From the NCBI GenBank assembly GCA_977006965.1, contig OZ345363.1:744001-808000 (forward strand): a stretch of 64,000 bases of DNA, written 5' to 3'. The translations under genes were made by a program, and so were the position numbers. The notes beneath the pieces were generated by a model. It was not told the DNA's origin, ran no database searches, and saw only the letters and a program-made list of their open reading frames with translations. The stretch's first letter is position 1. Each line of letters begins with the position of its first letter. The stretch comes from Phymatolithon calcareum (lineage: Eukaryota; Rhodophyta; Florideophyceae; Hapalidiales). Of this stretch, positions 47,884 through 57,999 are shown one piece after another.

Positions 47884-50208
47884 ATGCAGTCTTATGCGAC
47901 GCCTGTAGCCGTACGTCATCGTCCGGCCCGCAGCGCGCGTGCTGCTGCTGCTCCTGTCAGTATCGAACTTGACTCGGATCCAATTTCATCGGCCCGTTTT
48001 TCGACCCCGCGCCCTTGCACTGACAAACGTCGCACGAGCACTGTCTTCAACATTGCATCCGCGAAGAAAAGAAAAGTGGTCCGCGTCAAAGCACCAGCAC
48101 CGTGCTTTTCGCTCTCTGAATCCCCCGTTGAGCATGCGTCTGGCGAACGTGGCGTCCTAGCTGCGCACCCTACTCTTCTCGTCCCGACTTGCGCATCTGA
48201 TGAGCGAACAGATAACTCTAACGACGGGCATGCGAAAGGCGCTAGCGACGACGAAGAGCCGGACTCTTTTGGCGGGCCAGAGAAGGGTACCCAGCTGCGA
48301 GGGAACGGCGTATGCCACTCATCGGAAGCCGAAGCACAGGCGCTCAATACCTCCTGTAATCAGTCGCCTGCAGTGCAATTATCGACGAGGGTCGCCCCCG
48401 ACGTTGCAAGAACAAGAAGTGGGGCTGCTCGAGCATCACCAAACCTGCCCCTCACCGAATCTCCTGCTATTCTTTCGCCAAGCAACACCGCAAAGGAGCT
48501 TGCGTCCGTACTTAATGGATCATTACAGGGTGCACCGTCTCCGTCGCCCCCACATTGTTCGCCTATCAAATCTATACCGGTGAATTGTCCGCGAGAACAG
48601 AACATACAAACTGCCGACGTCACTTTGAAACCCCATTCCTGTGACACAGACTCTCCGAAAGCAGTTGTGAGTAGTGAGTGTGACAGCGTATCAGCTGCTG
48701 CAGAGACTTCAGCTGCCATACCGCCGAAGTTCTCCCTCAGTCTTTCTCCGAGCCCAATTTCCGAGCGTAAAGTAGGCGTGCTCGCGTTGCATCCCACTCT
48801 GGAAGTTCCAACGTGCGAATCCGAAGAATTTGAAGAGCAAGCCAATGAGGAGCAAGGCCATCTCGTAAGTGGGGGGCTTGTGCTCAATTCAGACGTCGAG
48901 AGTCAGCCAGAGCCAGATGGTCCTTCCGACGCCTTGGGTCCGCGATGTGACGGCAAAACACTTGTTCACAGAACGCCCGCAGTTGCTTCCGAGACGCCTC
49001 CAAGCTCAATTGAGAAGACTCCCATACCCGTATTGGGAGCGTCAAAGAAACCCGTCACGAATACGAAACGCGTGCTTATATTATACACAGAGAGTCAACC
49101 ACAACCTGATGCTTCCGTTCCGCATTGTGATGAGGACCACATGCATGCAGTGAGCTCCTATCAGAAGTGGTCCACTCCTAAAGTGGCACCGTCAAAGGCG
49201 AATCTCGCCGAAAGTCAGCCGGAACCGGAGGAACTATCCGATGCCTCTGATGCTGAATGCAATGACGACATAGATTCCCCCGGGATCGTTCAGCTCTCAG
49301 TTAATCCCGTCGATTCTAAGCGATCGTCCAGTCGCGGTTCACGAAGCGAAGTGCTTGTGCCGGAGACACCATCTGATGAGCGGCACTCTCCCATATTGGT
49401 AGAAGAAACACCACCGTCAGAAATATCACCGGATACGGATCATGCCAGTGGCGGCACGATCACGCCTGGTCCGAATAATAGAAACAACGCCACTATGTGT
49501 CAAAGCCGACATACCCCTCTGCTTTTTGCCGGCTTCACGCCGGGGAGCAGCCAAGGGGGCAATGCAATTGTGGACAAGTGCCGTGTGCGGCTGCGGCGTG
49601 TGAGCTGGTCGGATCAACGGGACAGCTTCCCGCGATGCGCGCAAACACCTCCAGACTTTAATCGGACGCCGGTCTCACCCCCTGCTCCATCACCTATTGT
49701 CGTGCTCGGCACCGTACTGAAACGTGCCCCATCCCCGCGTGTGGTGACCATGCCGTCGGCGCGTGACCTTTTCTCTGGAGTGGATAGCACCTCCCCCACC
49801 GTTGTTGAAACGCCGGTGGCAAAGGCGCACGTTTCGCCTCCGGCGCGTAACCCGCGGACGACATGCACGGACACTACGGATGAGGCAGATGATGTGCGAT
49901 GGAGTCAGGTCGAGATGGTACCCGAAACTTGCCAGCCTGCGACGCAGACCCCGGACCCGGTTTGTCAACGAGCGCTGCAGTTTGTGAATGCGCGCGTGAT
50001 GCGGCTGGATAGGAGAGAAATGGAAGAGGGGAGCGACTCGTCGACTGAACCGCCTGCGAGCGAGGACATTGCAGAGCGGCTGCGGTTTTGCCCGGCATTA
50101 GATGAGGGAGAAGGAGAACGGGGACCGCGACCTGCCGGCTATCGTGAAGGTGTTCCCTCAGGAGCGTTAGCGGTGTCCAGTTCTGAAGTGGATGAGGACG
50201 ATATGTGA
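47884..50208 (+). CDS. unknown SP/TP-rich disordered nuclear-type protein with internal repeats
   Basis: This is a 774-residue protein from one exon, starting at ATG 47884. The N-terminal 70 residues are basic with an NLS-like KKRKVVRVK. Most of the rest is low-complexity, with many S-P and T-P sites and phrases such as VPETPSDERHSP and VEETPPSEISPD. Two repeat types stand out. One is LAAHPTLLVPTCASDE and LALHPTLEVPTCESEE, each preceded by SLSxSP. The other is ESQPEPDGPSDALG, ESQPQPDASVPHCDE and ESQPEPEELSDASDAEC. The serine in these is a potential SQ phosphorylation site. The C-terminus is acidic (SSSEVDEDDM). No catalytic domain is visible. The pattern resembles scaffold proteins phosphorylated by CDK and ATM/ATR-like kinases, but that is inference. 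Confidence 0.7.
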   Translation: MQSYATPVAVRHRPARSARAAAAPVSIELDSDPISSARFSTPRPCTDKRRTSTVFNIASAKKRKVVRVKAPAPCFSLSESPVEHASGERGVLAAHPTLLVPTCASDERTDNSNDGHAKGASDDEEPDSFGGPEKGTQLRGNGVCHSSEAEAQALNTSCNQSPAVQLSTRVAPDVARTRSGAARASPNLPLTESPAILSPSNTAKELASVLNGSLQGAPSPSPPHCSPIKSIPVNCPREQNIQTADVTLKPHSCDTDSPKAVVSSECDSVSAAAETSAAIPPKFSLSLSPSPISERKVGVLALHPTLEVPTCESEEFEEQANEEQGHLVSGGLVLNSDVESQPEPDGPSDALGPRCDGKTLVHRTPAVASETPPSSIEKTPIPVLGASKKPVTNTKRVLILYTESQPQPDASVPHCDEDHMHAVSSYQKWSTPKVAPSKANLAESQPEPEELSDASDAECNDDIDSPGIVQLSVNPVDSKRSSSRGSRSEVLVPETPSDERHSPILVEETPPSEISPDTDHASGGTITPGPNNRNNATMCQSRHTPLLFAGFTPGSSQGGNAIVDKCRVRLRRVSWSDQRDSFPRCAQTPPDFNRTPVSPPAPSPIVVLGTVLKRAPSPRVVTMPSARDLFSGVDSTSPTVVETPVAKAHVSPPARNPRTTCTDTTDEADDVRWSQVEMVPETCQPATQTPDPVCQRALQFVNARVMRLDRREMEEGSDSSTEPPASEDIAERLRFCPALDEGEGERGPRPAGYREGVPSGALAVSSSEVDEDDM

Positions 50209-50478
50209 AGCAGTCGCAGCTCGCTGATATGTGAGCTACACTGGGCATCGTTTTCGGCGTTGTTGATGAACGAGGGAGAATGAAAGTGGTGTGGAATGGC
50301 ACGGCATTAAAAGTTAACAAGGTTTTAAATGATAGTCACGCAGTTCTTCTACATTGACGCTCGTCTTGCAACTACATCCGCAGTTCTAATGCAGAGACGA
50401 CCATAGGGACTCTACAGCGGACGAAGGACAGGTCGGATTCGAACGCGAGGGAGGCGAATGCTGACAAGAAACCCAAAA

Positions 50479-50908
50479 TTAGATGGACGTGTCCACAGAT
50501 GTAACGTATTGGAAAAGCATGTCGACAACCTAACAAAAAATCATGAACGATATGAAACGATGGGTTAGACAAGCTCTTTGGAAAGCGAAGCGGACCAATT
50601 CAAGAAGAAAAGAGCGAACATACTTTTGGCTTATTCACGGCGGCAGAGTATGTGACAGACTTGATATCGCGGTCAGCGTCCACCTTAATGCGCTCCGAGG
50701 CAGTTCCTGAAGAGGAATCGTATTTGCTGACCTCGTTTTGGTATGCTGCCTCCTTCTCAGCCTTGTACTTTGCAATCTGAGCATCCGCCTCAGTGGCGGC
50801 CTGCTTCAGACGCACATCACGCTCGGAGCGAGCTTGCTCGATGAGAGCCTTTGCCTGCTCCTCCGCATCGAGAAGGGTCTTCACGGTTTGTACACGCTTA
50901 TCGCTCAT
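50479..50908 (-). CDS. V-type H+-ATPase subunit G, two exons
   Basis: Exon 1 is 50908-50624 and exon 2 is 50529-50479. The 94-nt intron starts GTATGT and ends GTTAG. The product has 111 residues, the usual size for subunit G. It is one long charged helix: TVKTLLDAEEQAKALIEQAR (family motif LLxAExxAxxxVxxAR), then LKQAATEADAQIAKYKAEKE. The spliced end KPKVVDMLFQYVTS matches the conserved family C-terminus (VVDMLLxxVT). Without splicing the frame ends after seven intron codons. Subunit G pairs with E in the peripheral stalk of the vacuolar proton pump, which acidifies vacuoles and Golgi compartments. The start is the ATG at 50908, and the gene is divergent from the 4E-T-like gene. Confidence 0.92.
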
Positions 50909-51241
50909 TTTCGGTTACGACGATCGCGACGGTCGTGTTGATGCAGCTGAATTCTACTCTGCGACCGCAAAAAGAAGTGACTTTGTAGGACGGAAGGAAG
51001 TGAATCGATTCGCAAGTGCAAAGAATAAACCTCGACAAAAATACCAACTGTCATGTTGTCTGCTTACAGCATCAGCCACACATTGTTCAAAAACATTCGA
51101 AAACACCAAACACGTGTAAAGGTTAACAATCACCCAACAGTTATAAACCGATTCCCAGAAGGGTGCAACTGTACTGCAGCTCCTGACCTGCGCCACGCTT
51201 TCCGCACTCGGCTGCATTCGCGCCCAGTGCTCCGATTCCCG
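50909..51241. promoter_or_regulatory. divergent intergenic region between V-ATPase G and 4E-T-like genes
   Basis: These 333 bp separate two head-to-head ATGs. The right-hand frame is open without a better ATG upstream (a start at 51053 exists only as a non-ATG-favoured extension with no conserved character). No repeats. Confidence 0.4.
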
Positions 51242-52729
51242 ATGTCTTCCGCCCGCCATCGGTACACCGCGGACGAGCTGCGAGCGCTCCGTCCGCGTGC
51301 CCCATCGCTTTCTACATCCTCCCTGGAACAGCTCGGTTCCGCCCGCGCCGGTTTTGTCCGCAACGCCCAATTCCGTTCCGCATCTCCCCCGGCAGGTTCA
51401 CCACCCCGTCGCCCGCCCACCGGCCCCTTCGCAAGGCCATCGCCGCCCCGCCAGCGCTCTCCAGAACTTGTGCCTGCCGACGCGTCTTGGATTCGCCCGC
51501 ATCCCCTGTTAGATGGCGAGCTCGAACCATCGGGTGCCATCGCCATCCCGGGTGCCTCTGAACATCTCCGCCTGCGTCCGAGTCCGGACCACACACCATC
51601 ATCTTCACCACCTCCAGGCTTTGGTCACGTCGCAAAGTTGACTCTTTATCCGAAACCAGGTCCTGCTGTCTCGCGCGAGGCGTATTACAAATCGCGCGTC
51701 TGCAAGGGGCCTGATATGTCGTCCAATTTTGCTTCCCGGATTCGTTTCCGGGACAAGATGGCCGCCAGCAGCAAGCTGGAAACGAAACCCATTGTACCTG
51801 CGCCCGCGAGACAACCTCCGGGTGTGCACACGACTAAGCCGCTCGGAGTGTTCGACACTATTGAGGAGCATGGCCCCTCCCATGAGATTGACCGTCTCTT
51901 TGCAAAGTCATCCAGCCCGCCAAAACCTTCCTTTGTCTCGGCAACCGGCCCCTTGCATCTCAGCAGCGCTCCAGCCTCTGGTTTTGCCCCACCTGTTCCG
52001 TCAGTGCAACCTGTGAATCCTGCTCCCAACAAACAGGAGAACCCGGCCGACGAGCTGTCTCGCTGGTTCAAAGATATAACGCGCAAATCTGCCGGCAGCA
52101 CCGCATTCTCCTCCGAGGCGGATAAACGTGGGCAGCAACAGATAGGTCTGCAGCGACCCGCTGTTGCACCCGCCCCAAAGCCAGTGGAGCAGCCGACACT
52201 TGCGCCCAGCGTGCTCTCCTTCTTTGACTCTATCAAAGCACAGGCCGTTACTGTCGGCCAGAGCGCCACTCCCGCTCGTAACCACGGTTCTCCTTCCCGG
52301 CCCATGCCACAGCCGCCATCCCCTCCCGCGCCGCAGCGTCGTCCAGAGCCTGTCGGGCAGGCTGTGCCGCAGTCGGACAACGTGCGCAACTTCTTCGACA
52401 TGTTCGCAGATTCTAACAACAGAGGGAAGCCACGTGCGGCGCCCGTCGAGCCCGTCCATCGCCGTCCTCTCCAACCCTTCATGTCCGCTCCGCCTTCGCG
52501 CCACCAACTCGAACTTGACGCGCTTCGTGCTGTGAACAGTGATATGGCATACGGACTTCCACGCCCCTCACTCGTGAATCCTCCTTCCGCACACACGTTG
52601 CCGCGCTCCGTGATGACTAAAACTCCACATGTGCCTGTTCCCGTGCCCGCCCCTGTTCAGCAAAATGCCGCTGGTGATCTGCAGCGCTGGTTCGCCGATC
52701 TTAAGCTGTCAGCAAGAAACTCTCGCTAG
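51242..52729 (+). CDS. candidate 4E-T-like (eIF4E-binding) disordered protein
   Basis: This is a 495-residue Pro/Ser-rich protein. Near its start lies YTADELRALRP (Y8, L13), which resembles the eIF4E-binding motif YxxxxL-phi and is close to the YTKEELL of animal 4E-T; the last position is Arg rather than hydrophobic. About 160-180 holds KSRVCKGPDMSSNFASRIRF. Four short amphipathic motifs with paired aromatics follow: ELSRWFKDI (271-279), VLSFFDSIK (324-332), VRNFFDMFAD (381-390) and DLQRWFADLK (479-488). Animal 4E-T also carries SRWF-type segments. 4E-T proteins bring eIF4E to the decay and repression machinery in P-bodies. There is no folded domain. The start is the ATG at 51242, which puts the motif at residues 8-14, where it would be expected. 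Function is inferred. Confidence 0.6.
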   Translation: MSSARHRYTADELRALRPRAPSLSTSSLEQLGSARAGFVRNAQFRSASPPAGSPPRRPPTGPFARPSPPRQRSPELVPADASWIRPHPLLDGELEPSGAIAIPGASEHLRLRPSPDHTPSSSPPPGFGHVAKLTLYPKPGPAVSREAYYKSRVCKGPDMSSNFASRIRFRDKMAASSKLETKPIVPAPARQPPGVHTTKPLGVFDTIEEHGPSHEIDRLFAKSSSPPKPSFVSATGPLHLSSAPASGFAPPVPSVQPVNPAPNKQENPADELSRWFKDITRKSAGSTAFSSEADKRGQQQIGLQRPAVAPAPKPVEQPTLAPSVLSFFDSIKAQAVTVGQSATPARNHGSPSRPMPQPPSPPAPQRRPEPVGQAVPQSDNVRNFFDMFADSNNRGKPRAAPVEPVHRRPLQPFMSAPPSRHQLELDALRAVNSDMAYGLPRPSLVNPPSAHTLPRSVMTKTPHVPVPVPAPVQQNAAGDLQRWFADLKLSARNSR

Positions 52730-53434
52730 TGCCCTCGAATTCACTGGCGCTGCTTGACGGAGGGGACTATGGAGCCGAATGTTGGGATCCTGAATGCTGT
52801 GTCGCACAGTGTTTTTAAAGCCTTTACCCTAAAAATATTTTCATTCTTCGTCAACCTCAGCTGTTGTGCTCGTGCCTGGGTCGATGCCTGGTGTAGCTGG
52901 TTTGGCGTCGGGGGGGTTGTATCATCAAATAGTGGGAACTGGTTTGAGACTAGCAGACGCTTAGACAAAGGATCAGACGTGTGTTTATTTTTTCACGTCC
53001 TACTGTTGTGCTCTGTCGTGGCCTGTTTTCCAAACTTGTAAAAAAGAAACTATACCCCTTGCACCTTTAGTGTCATGCGCAGATATGGTCAAGAAATCGA
53101 GAAGTCACAATATCATCTTGCCGTCATACACTGGAACACTCGCGCACCGTGTTTCCGTATTGCACAATCATCTGTGACAGATTATATCTCTTAGAATACA
53201 GAATATGCGTCAGGCCCGCATTGGTGCGTAGTTAGTTACGACTACTGTACGCCCTCTGTCGTGAGCAAAGGCTCCACCTTCCCTACTCTTCCGGAACTAT
53301 TGGCAACATTAGCTTTCCTATCTCTAGACATCAGGAGATTTGGGTATATCAGTCATGTCGACACAGAGCTTCATCGCGGCACTATCTCGACAAACCGGTT
53401 GTGCTCCACTTCAAAGTCTCCAAGGCTTGCAATA
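52730..53434. other. 705-bp intergenic region
   Basis: This lies between the 4E-T-like stop and the GT14 start, both on the plus strand. The GT14 frame is open from a GTG at 53261, but the added residues have no membrane or targeting character. Nothing else is notable. Confidence 0.4.
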
Positions 53435-54775
53435 ATGCTCCTGCCTCAACCAAATACGCACGAGCAATCGCGGTATCTGGAAGCCCAGCGGCAGACACTC
53501 GCTACACCTGCGATGAGCGGTGACGATGCATCCCTACCACATTGGCCCTTGAGCCCCCTTCGCCAACCCTTGAAGACAGTCCCGCGCCAATTGCACATTG
53601 CCACCTCCATTTTTGTGGTTATCGGCATCATCCTTTACGCGCTAGAGACGCCTGGATTATACGCAACTCGCCCAGGCATCACGCGACGTTCATCTTCTCT
53701 TGATTCTCGCACGGCTTCAAGCATCCGCATCGCCTATATCATCCTAGTGGACGAGACGAATCATGCCGGCCTGCCATCCCTTCTCCGCGCTTTATGCGAG
53801 CCCGATCATGGGGGCGAGTACGCAGTACTTTTCGACGCCGCAATGTCCGGACCCGACATTCGTACCTCCTCTGAACTCGCCATATCCGCTCTCGACGCCG
53901 CAGGCTGTAATCCCAATGATCTCCGGGTAATTCCTCGTGAACAGCTGACATACCCTGGGAATACCCTCACTCGCAACGTACTCTCAGCAGCCGCTCATCT
54001 ACTGCGTGCCGACGTTAAGTTCGACTATCTGACCAATATCTCCCCATCAGACTATCCAACCGCCCGACCACAACTCATTCGTTCGCTGCTTTCAGAGCAG
54101 TCAGTTGCTCGCTATCGATTGTCATTTGCCACATACAGCGAGCAAGAGTCTTGGTCCCCATTTCAGCGCAAACGATTCAACTCCACGCATATCGATCAGA
54201 CTGTGCCCGGGGGGAATGCATCTAGTCCGTACACCGATGCTAATACCACTTCCTTCCACATCGCAAAGAGCTTGAGCTGGTTTATCTGGAGTCGCGAACT
54301 CGTTGAGCATATTGTTCTCGATCCCCGCGCCCGTCGCATGCTCTCCTTGTTTTCTCTCTCTGACATCGCCGATGAGCACTACTTTGCAACGGTAGTATGG
54401 AACAATCCGTATTTCCGCGTTCGCACAGTGCCGTGCAATTTTCGCAACATTTTCTTCGCCTCGCCGAATGGTTTGTCTTCTGTTGATTCGTCGACCGGAC
54501 AACAAGCCAAACAGCTCACGTCTTACGTCGACGAAAAAGATAGACACGGTCGGTTTATCTTTTGGGATAGACTTGTCGCAACACCCGGATTCTTCACACG
54601 GAAGATCCGTACATATGGTGACTTTTCAAAGCGTGTCGATGCCTACTTGCTCGGCATGGGCCCAAGAGCCATTGTCGACAATGTCAGAAGAATCCGGAGG
54701 CAGTACGAGACACGACTACAACACAGATTTCGCAAGATTGTGGATGAGCATCTGAAAGAGCATCCAAACCTCTAA
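53435..54775 (+). CDS. GT14-family glycosyltransferase (core-2 / xylosyltransferase type)
   Basis: This is a 446-residue type II membrane protein. A cytoplasmic tail of about 50 residues is followed by one anchor (about 53-70, HIATSIFVVIGIILYALE) and a lumenal catalytic domain. IRIAYIILVDETN opens the domain. YLTNISPSDYPTARPQLI corresponds to the GT14 'sGxDyPl' region. SLSWFIWSRELVEHIV matches the family's GSqWfxLsRefvey motif. IADEHYFATVVWNNPYF corresponds to PDExFFqTvl with the catalytic acidic residue (Asp-Glu). Family members add GlcNAc, xylose or glucuronic acid to glycans in the Golgi. The exact substrate is unknown; a role in wall or glycoprotein glycans is likely. The start is ATG 53435. 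Confidence 0.8.
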   Translation: MLLPQPNTHEQSRYLEAQRQTLATPAMSGDDASLPHWPLSPLRQPLKTVPRQLHIATSIFVVIGIILYALETPGLYATRPGITRRSSSLDSRTASSIRIAYIILVDETNHAGLPSLLRALCEPDHGGEYAVLFDAAMSGPDIRTSSELAISALDAAGCNPNDLRVIPREQLTYPGNTLTRNVLSAAAHLLRADVKFDYLTNISPSDYPTARPQLIRSLLSEQSVARYRLSFATYSEQESWSPFQRKRFNSTHIDQTVPGGNASSPYTDANTTSFHIAKSLSWFIWSRELVEHIVLDPRARRMLSLFSLSDIADEHYFATVVWNNPYFRVRTVPCNFRNIFFASPNGLSSVDSSTGQQAKQLTSYVDEKDRHGRFIFWDRLVATPGFFTRKIRTYGDFSKRVDAYLLGMGPRAIVDNVRRIRRQYETRLQHRFRKIVDEHLKEHPNL

Positions 54776-55074
54776 CAAGATAACGAGGGCGCCCTGCTTG
54801 ATTCGGCAATTGTGGATGGAGCGAAAGCGATGAAAACGTCTTGACGCTCTCCAATTTTCGAGCGGAATCTGCACTAAATTGTGACATCTTGATTGAGTGC
54901 CTGCTGAGAAAAACGATTCCGGTCGGGATGAAATATAGAAACCGAAGCGTAGTACGTCCAAGGAATTGACGTTTTGTAGAGCCTTCAAGAGTACCGCATT
55001 CACAGACTTGCTTGACGAGCACACTGATAGCAAGTAAACAAAGCTGTTACAACTTATATCATCCTTGAACGTAG

Positions 55075-55353
55075 ATGATGTCTCCCGCACAAGTTTCATC
55101 CATATCATCAATCCTATTTACGGTAGTCTTTCATTGAGACTTGTTCTGCAAGTCCTGCCTGTGTCGTGTAACAATCGCCGCACTCGCGCAGGTGCCCCGA
55201 ACCCAAGTCCGTGCCGTTAATGACATACGCGCTATTTTTGCGTCGGTTGCTCGCAAAACGTTCAGTGAAGTGATCGATGCTGAATGTGCGACAATCAAGC
55301 GGCTGATTCTGACGGGTGCGAATGGCGCGTCGTCGACTGATGAGCTTAAATAA
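55075..55353 (+). CDS. possible tiny spliced gene, unknown product
   Basis: Exon 1 55075-55122 (MMSPAQVSSISSILFT) and exon 2 55192-55353 join across a proposed 69-nt intron (GTAGTC ... CGCGCAG, with GTAAC upstream of the acceptor). This gives 69 residues ending IKRLILTGANGASSTDELK. The second exon has the GC-rich third positions of neighbouring genes, unlike the repeat DNA to its right, and a helix-like DIRAIFASVARKTFSEVIDA. No family recognised. The alternative is an unspliced frame from a TTG at 55141. The intron is shorter than the others in the window, so the model is tentative. Confidence 0.35.
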
Positions 55354-57430
55354 GGTCCGGCGAATTGTGTGCGTGTGTGAGCATGGAGCGAGCTACGCAT
55401 GGCCAGCTCCGGGCGGCAACCGTGCATGTCCGCGTGCGCGGATGCATTGGCGGGAAACAGAATGGGCGCGACGCAACATTGAGTACTGCATAGTTTTTAA
55501 CTTCTACAGTGTTAAAATTGTTACCTCGGGGCGGTGTCGCCGCATGCCTCTGACTACCCCGGACTTTGGGTAGAGGCACATCGCCATCGACTTTCTCCCA
55601 CCACATTTACCGTGCGCGATACCCCGGAGAGAGCTACAGTCGGGAGGTGCTCTGTGATGAAGCCGGAACAGAATGCAAGAGAACTGGCCTTCCGTGGATG
55701 CTTTAGGACAGTGGGCTAGTTGAAGAGCGTCTAAGAAAGGTGTAAAAAAAAGGTGGTCGACGTCGTTCATCGTGCCTTCATCTAGTGTCTCTGTGACGAA
55801 CACCCTCAATTGAGGGTGGATTTGAAAGCTCAAAAATGTTGGTAAAGAAAATGTACAGTTTATTAGCCCCAGCTTCGGAAAGGCGGCCTTTTATTCTTGG
55901 TCAGGAGTAACCCAATTACTACCTTAAAGCCCCGCCATTCGGTGGTAGGAAAGAAAATATGCTGGTCACGCAGAAGAAGCACATATGTCATGTCGCGAGA
56001 AAAAGACCCGCGCCGAGTGGTCGTTGCAGCGGTATACACCAAGGCAACATCGGTGACCTGTCGTGCAGAGTGCTGCCGACTGTATGGAGGGTTTTCAAAG
56101 TCAGAAAAGTTGAGCGGCAGGGTTCAAAGGTACTCGTAGAGGAAATAAAAGGTCGCGCGAGCACTTACTTCGCGTGAAACGGGTCCTAGTTCTCAAACCG
56201 ATGGAGAAAACTAAGATTTAGACTTTCAAGACTGTTAACGGCAAGGCAGGAAAGGGCTGAAGAAGGCGCTACTTCCTCTCCTTCCTCTCGGATGCTTGTA
56301 TCGAGTCCCAGCCGGCAAAAATCTGAACCACGAAAGCCGGCTTACAGTATTCGCCGTCGCCAATCTTCTTCGCCAAACGCTGAGTTCTCCGTTCAGTATC
56401 AACCGCAATCTCGACAGAAGACAGCACAAACCTTCATAAAATCAACAGAAGCTCTGAAAGCTCTCTTCGGGGCTCTCTCGCCTACGCCTTGCAGGGTCCT
56501 TGGAGCCAAACAGCGGACTGGGAACTTCATTTCATCACCTCCGACCGCGAGCCGAATACTGGCGCTCATGAGGTGCCATTCTAGGAGCGAAAACCTCTAT
56601 GCCAGATTGATGGGCGAGATTCCTCTCTGTTCTGAAAACTTTGCACTCTAAACGGAGACTTCTTATCCGAAAATGGTGGTATTGGACTTCAACGAAGTTC
56701 GATTGCGTATTGACAACGTTTCGTCAAGTTCATCTGCGAAAAATTGCTGCTCGAACATCTGCTAAGCTGAGAAGAAAGGGACGAAAAGAGACTATAATGA
56801 GAGAGCTAATTAAGTTTTTCGAAACATTCGTCCTCATGGCAAGGGCAGTGAAAAAGGCGACATGTAGTCTTCACAGTACCGCTAGTCGATTGGTCAAGAT
56901 TCTACCGATGTCATGAAATTAATGACCACAGAAAGCGCACTATGTCAAAGAGATTTTGAAGGTGAGATGATCCTTGGTATAGCACTTCTGTGATGTCTTG
57001 TGGCTGCATACTCCGGCATAAGGCGCAACATATGTGCGGATTCACACTTGACACGTGCAGAGATTCATCAAGTGCGTCTAAAGTTCATAGGGGTCATTAA
57101 AACTCATCTGGTAAATTTCGTGGTTATTAGCTGGTTCTTATTCTCTGGTGCCCATGCAGAGTGTCAGCAACACATGACAAAGCGAAGGTATTGTGAGGTG
57201 TCGAGCGAGCAGCTCATCTTTAACGCATGATGCGCGCATTAATTGTCAAAGTTCAGTCCGCCCAGAACGTACACTTGCATTCGAGACCAGTTCAAGATAC
57301 GAGAAGTTAAGTAGACGTCCCTCAGGACACGAAGCCTAATAGCGGGAACACCAGCAGCGAACCCAAAAGAACACCACATAGAAGGTAGGACGATCGAGAT
57401 TCCAAACTTTCCCCACCGCCTATGGCAGGC
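55354..57430. other. 2.1-kb gene-poor stretch
   Basis: Frames up to 120 codons but no recognisable domain on either strand. A plus-strand basic frame (56641-56916) and a minus-strand frame (57239-57592) overlap repeat-like DNA. No intact gene seen. Confidence 0.45.
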
Positions 57431-57450
57431 GGTAGGTTTCAACGGTCTAC

Positions 57451-57535
57451 ACACAGGAAGGTAAAAAATGAGGAAGCCTTGCGCATATATTCGAAAGACT
57501 GTGAGGATTTTAAATAAACTTGAATTAATAAATTC
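57451..57535. repeat. repeat B, copy 1
   Basis: This shares an ordered series of words with 59240-59328: AGGAAGCCTTGC-CATAT, TTCG-AA, CTG-GAGG-TTTTAA and CTTGAAT-AA. On the minus strand both copies can be read as related peptides (LFKILTVFRIYAQGFLIFYLP versus ILKSLAEFRRYGQGFLSCFLP), so it may be decayed coding sequence of a mobile element. Confidence 0.65.
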
Positions 57536-57999
57536 GTCTACACGTCTTCCTTGCGTATCCAGTATTTTACATGGCTTAAGGCATCGGCGCAAAGGAGCGA
57601 TTAGATGTCCCCTGACTTCTACGTGAAAAACTTGTGCGAAATATAGATGACTCTTCTGGAATTAGAAAACGACATTTAGAAATATAAAAATAGAGCCGTT
57701 GTTTAATCGCAACACAGTATTCCCCTTGTAACAGGATACTTTTGTGAAGAGCCGTCCTCCTCACTCTGTGCTGTCGAGCATTTTCTCGACCCAGAAGCTC
57801 GCTGCAGGCGTTTGGCTCTCATCGCTTTTCATTTCATCTGTGAAGACTTACTTATTGACAGCCGTAGGGACATACTGCCAAAGATTCTCGGTTTCATCTC
57901 GATCAATTTTTTACCTTCCACGTCATACTCCATTTCTGAAGAGTTATTGAACAGTGCTCAATTACATACTGTACTGTCGCAAATTAGAGGTCGGGAATA

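Noticed and set aside
50420-50445. tRNA B-box-like GTTCGAATC on the minus strand
   Set aside because: No T-stem pairing, no A-box or cloverleaf around it; it lies just past the V-ATPase G stop.
51685-52596. 303-codon minus-strand frame opposite the 4E-T-like gene
   Set aside because: The plus-strand frame has ordered repeated motifs and a good start; the minus frame is a compositional shadow.
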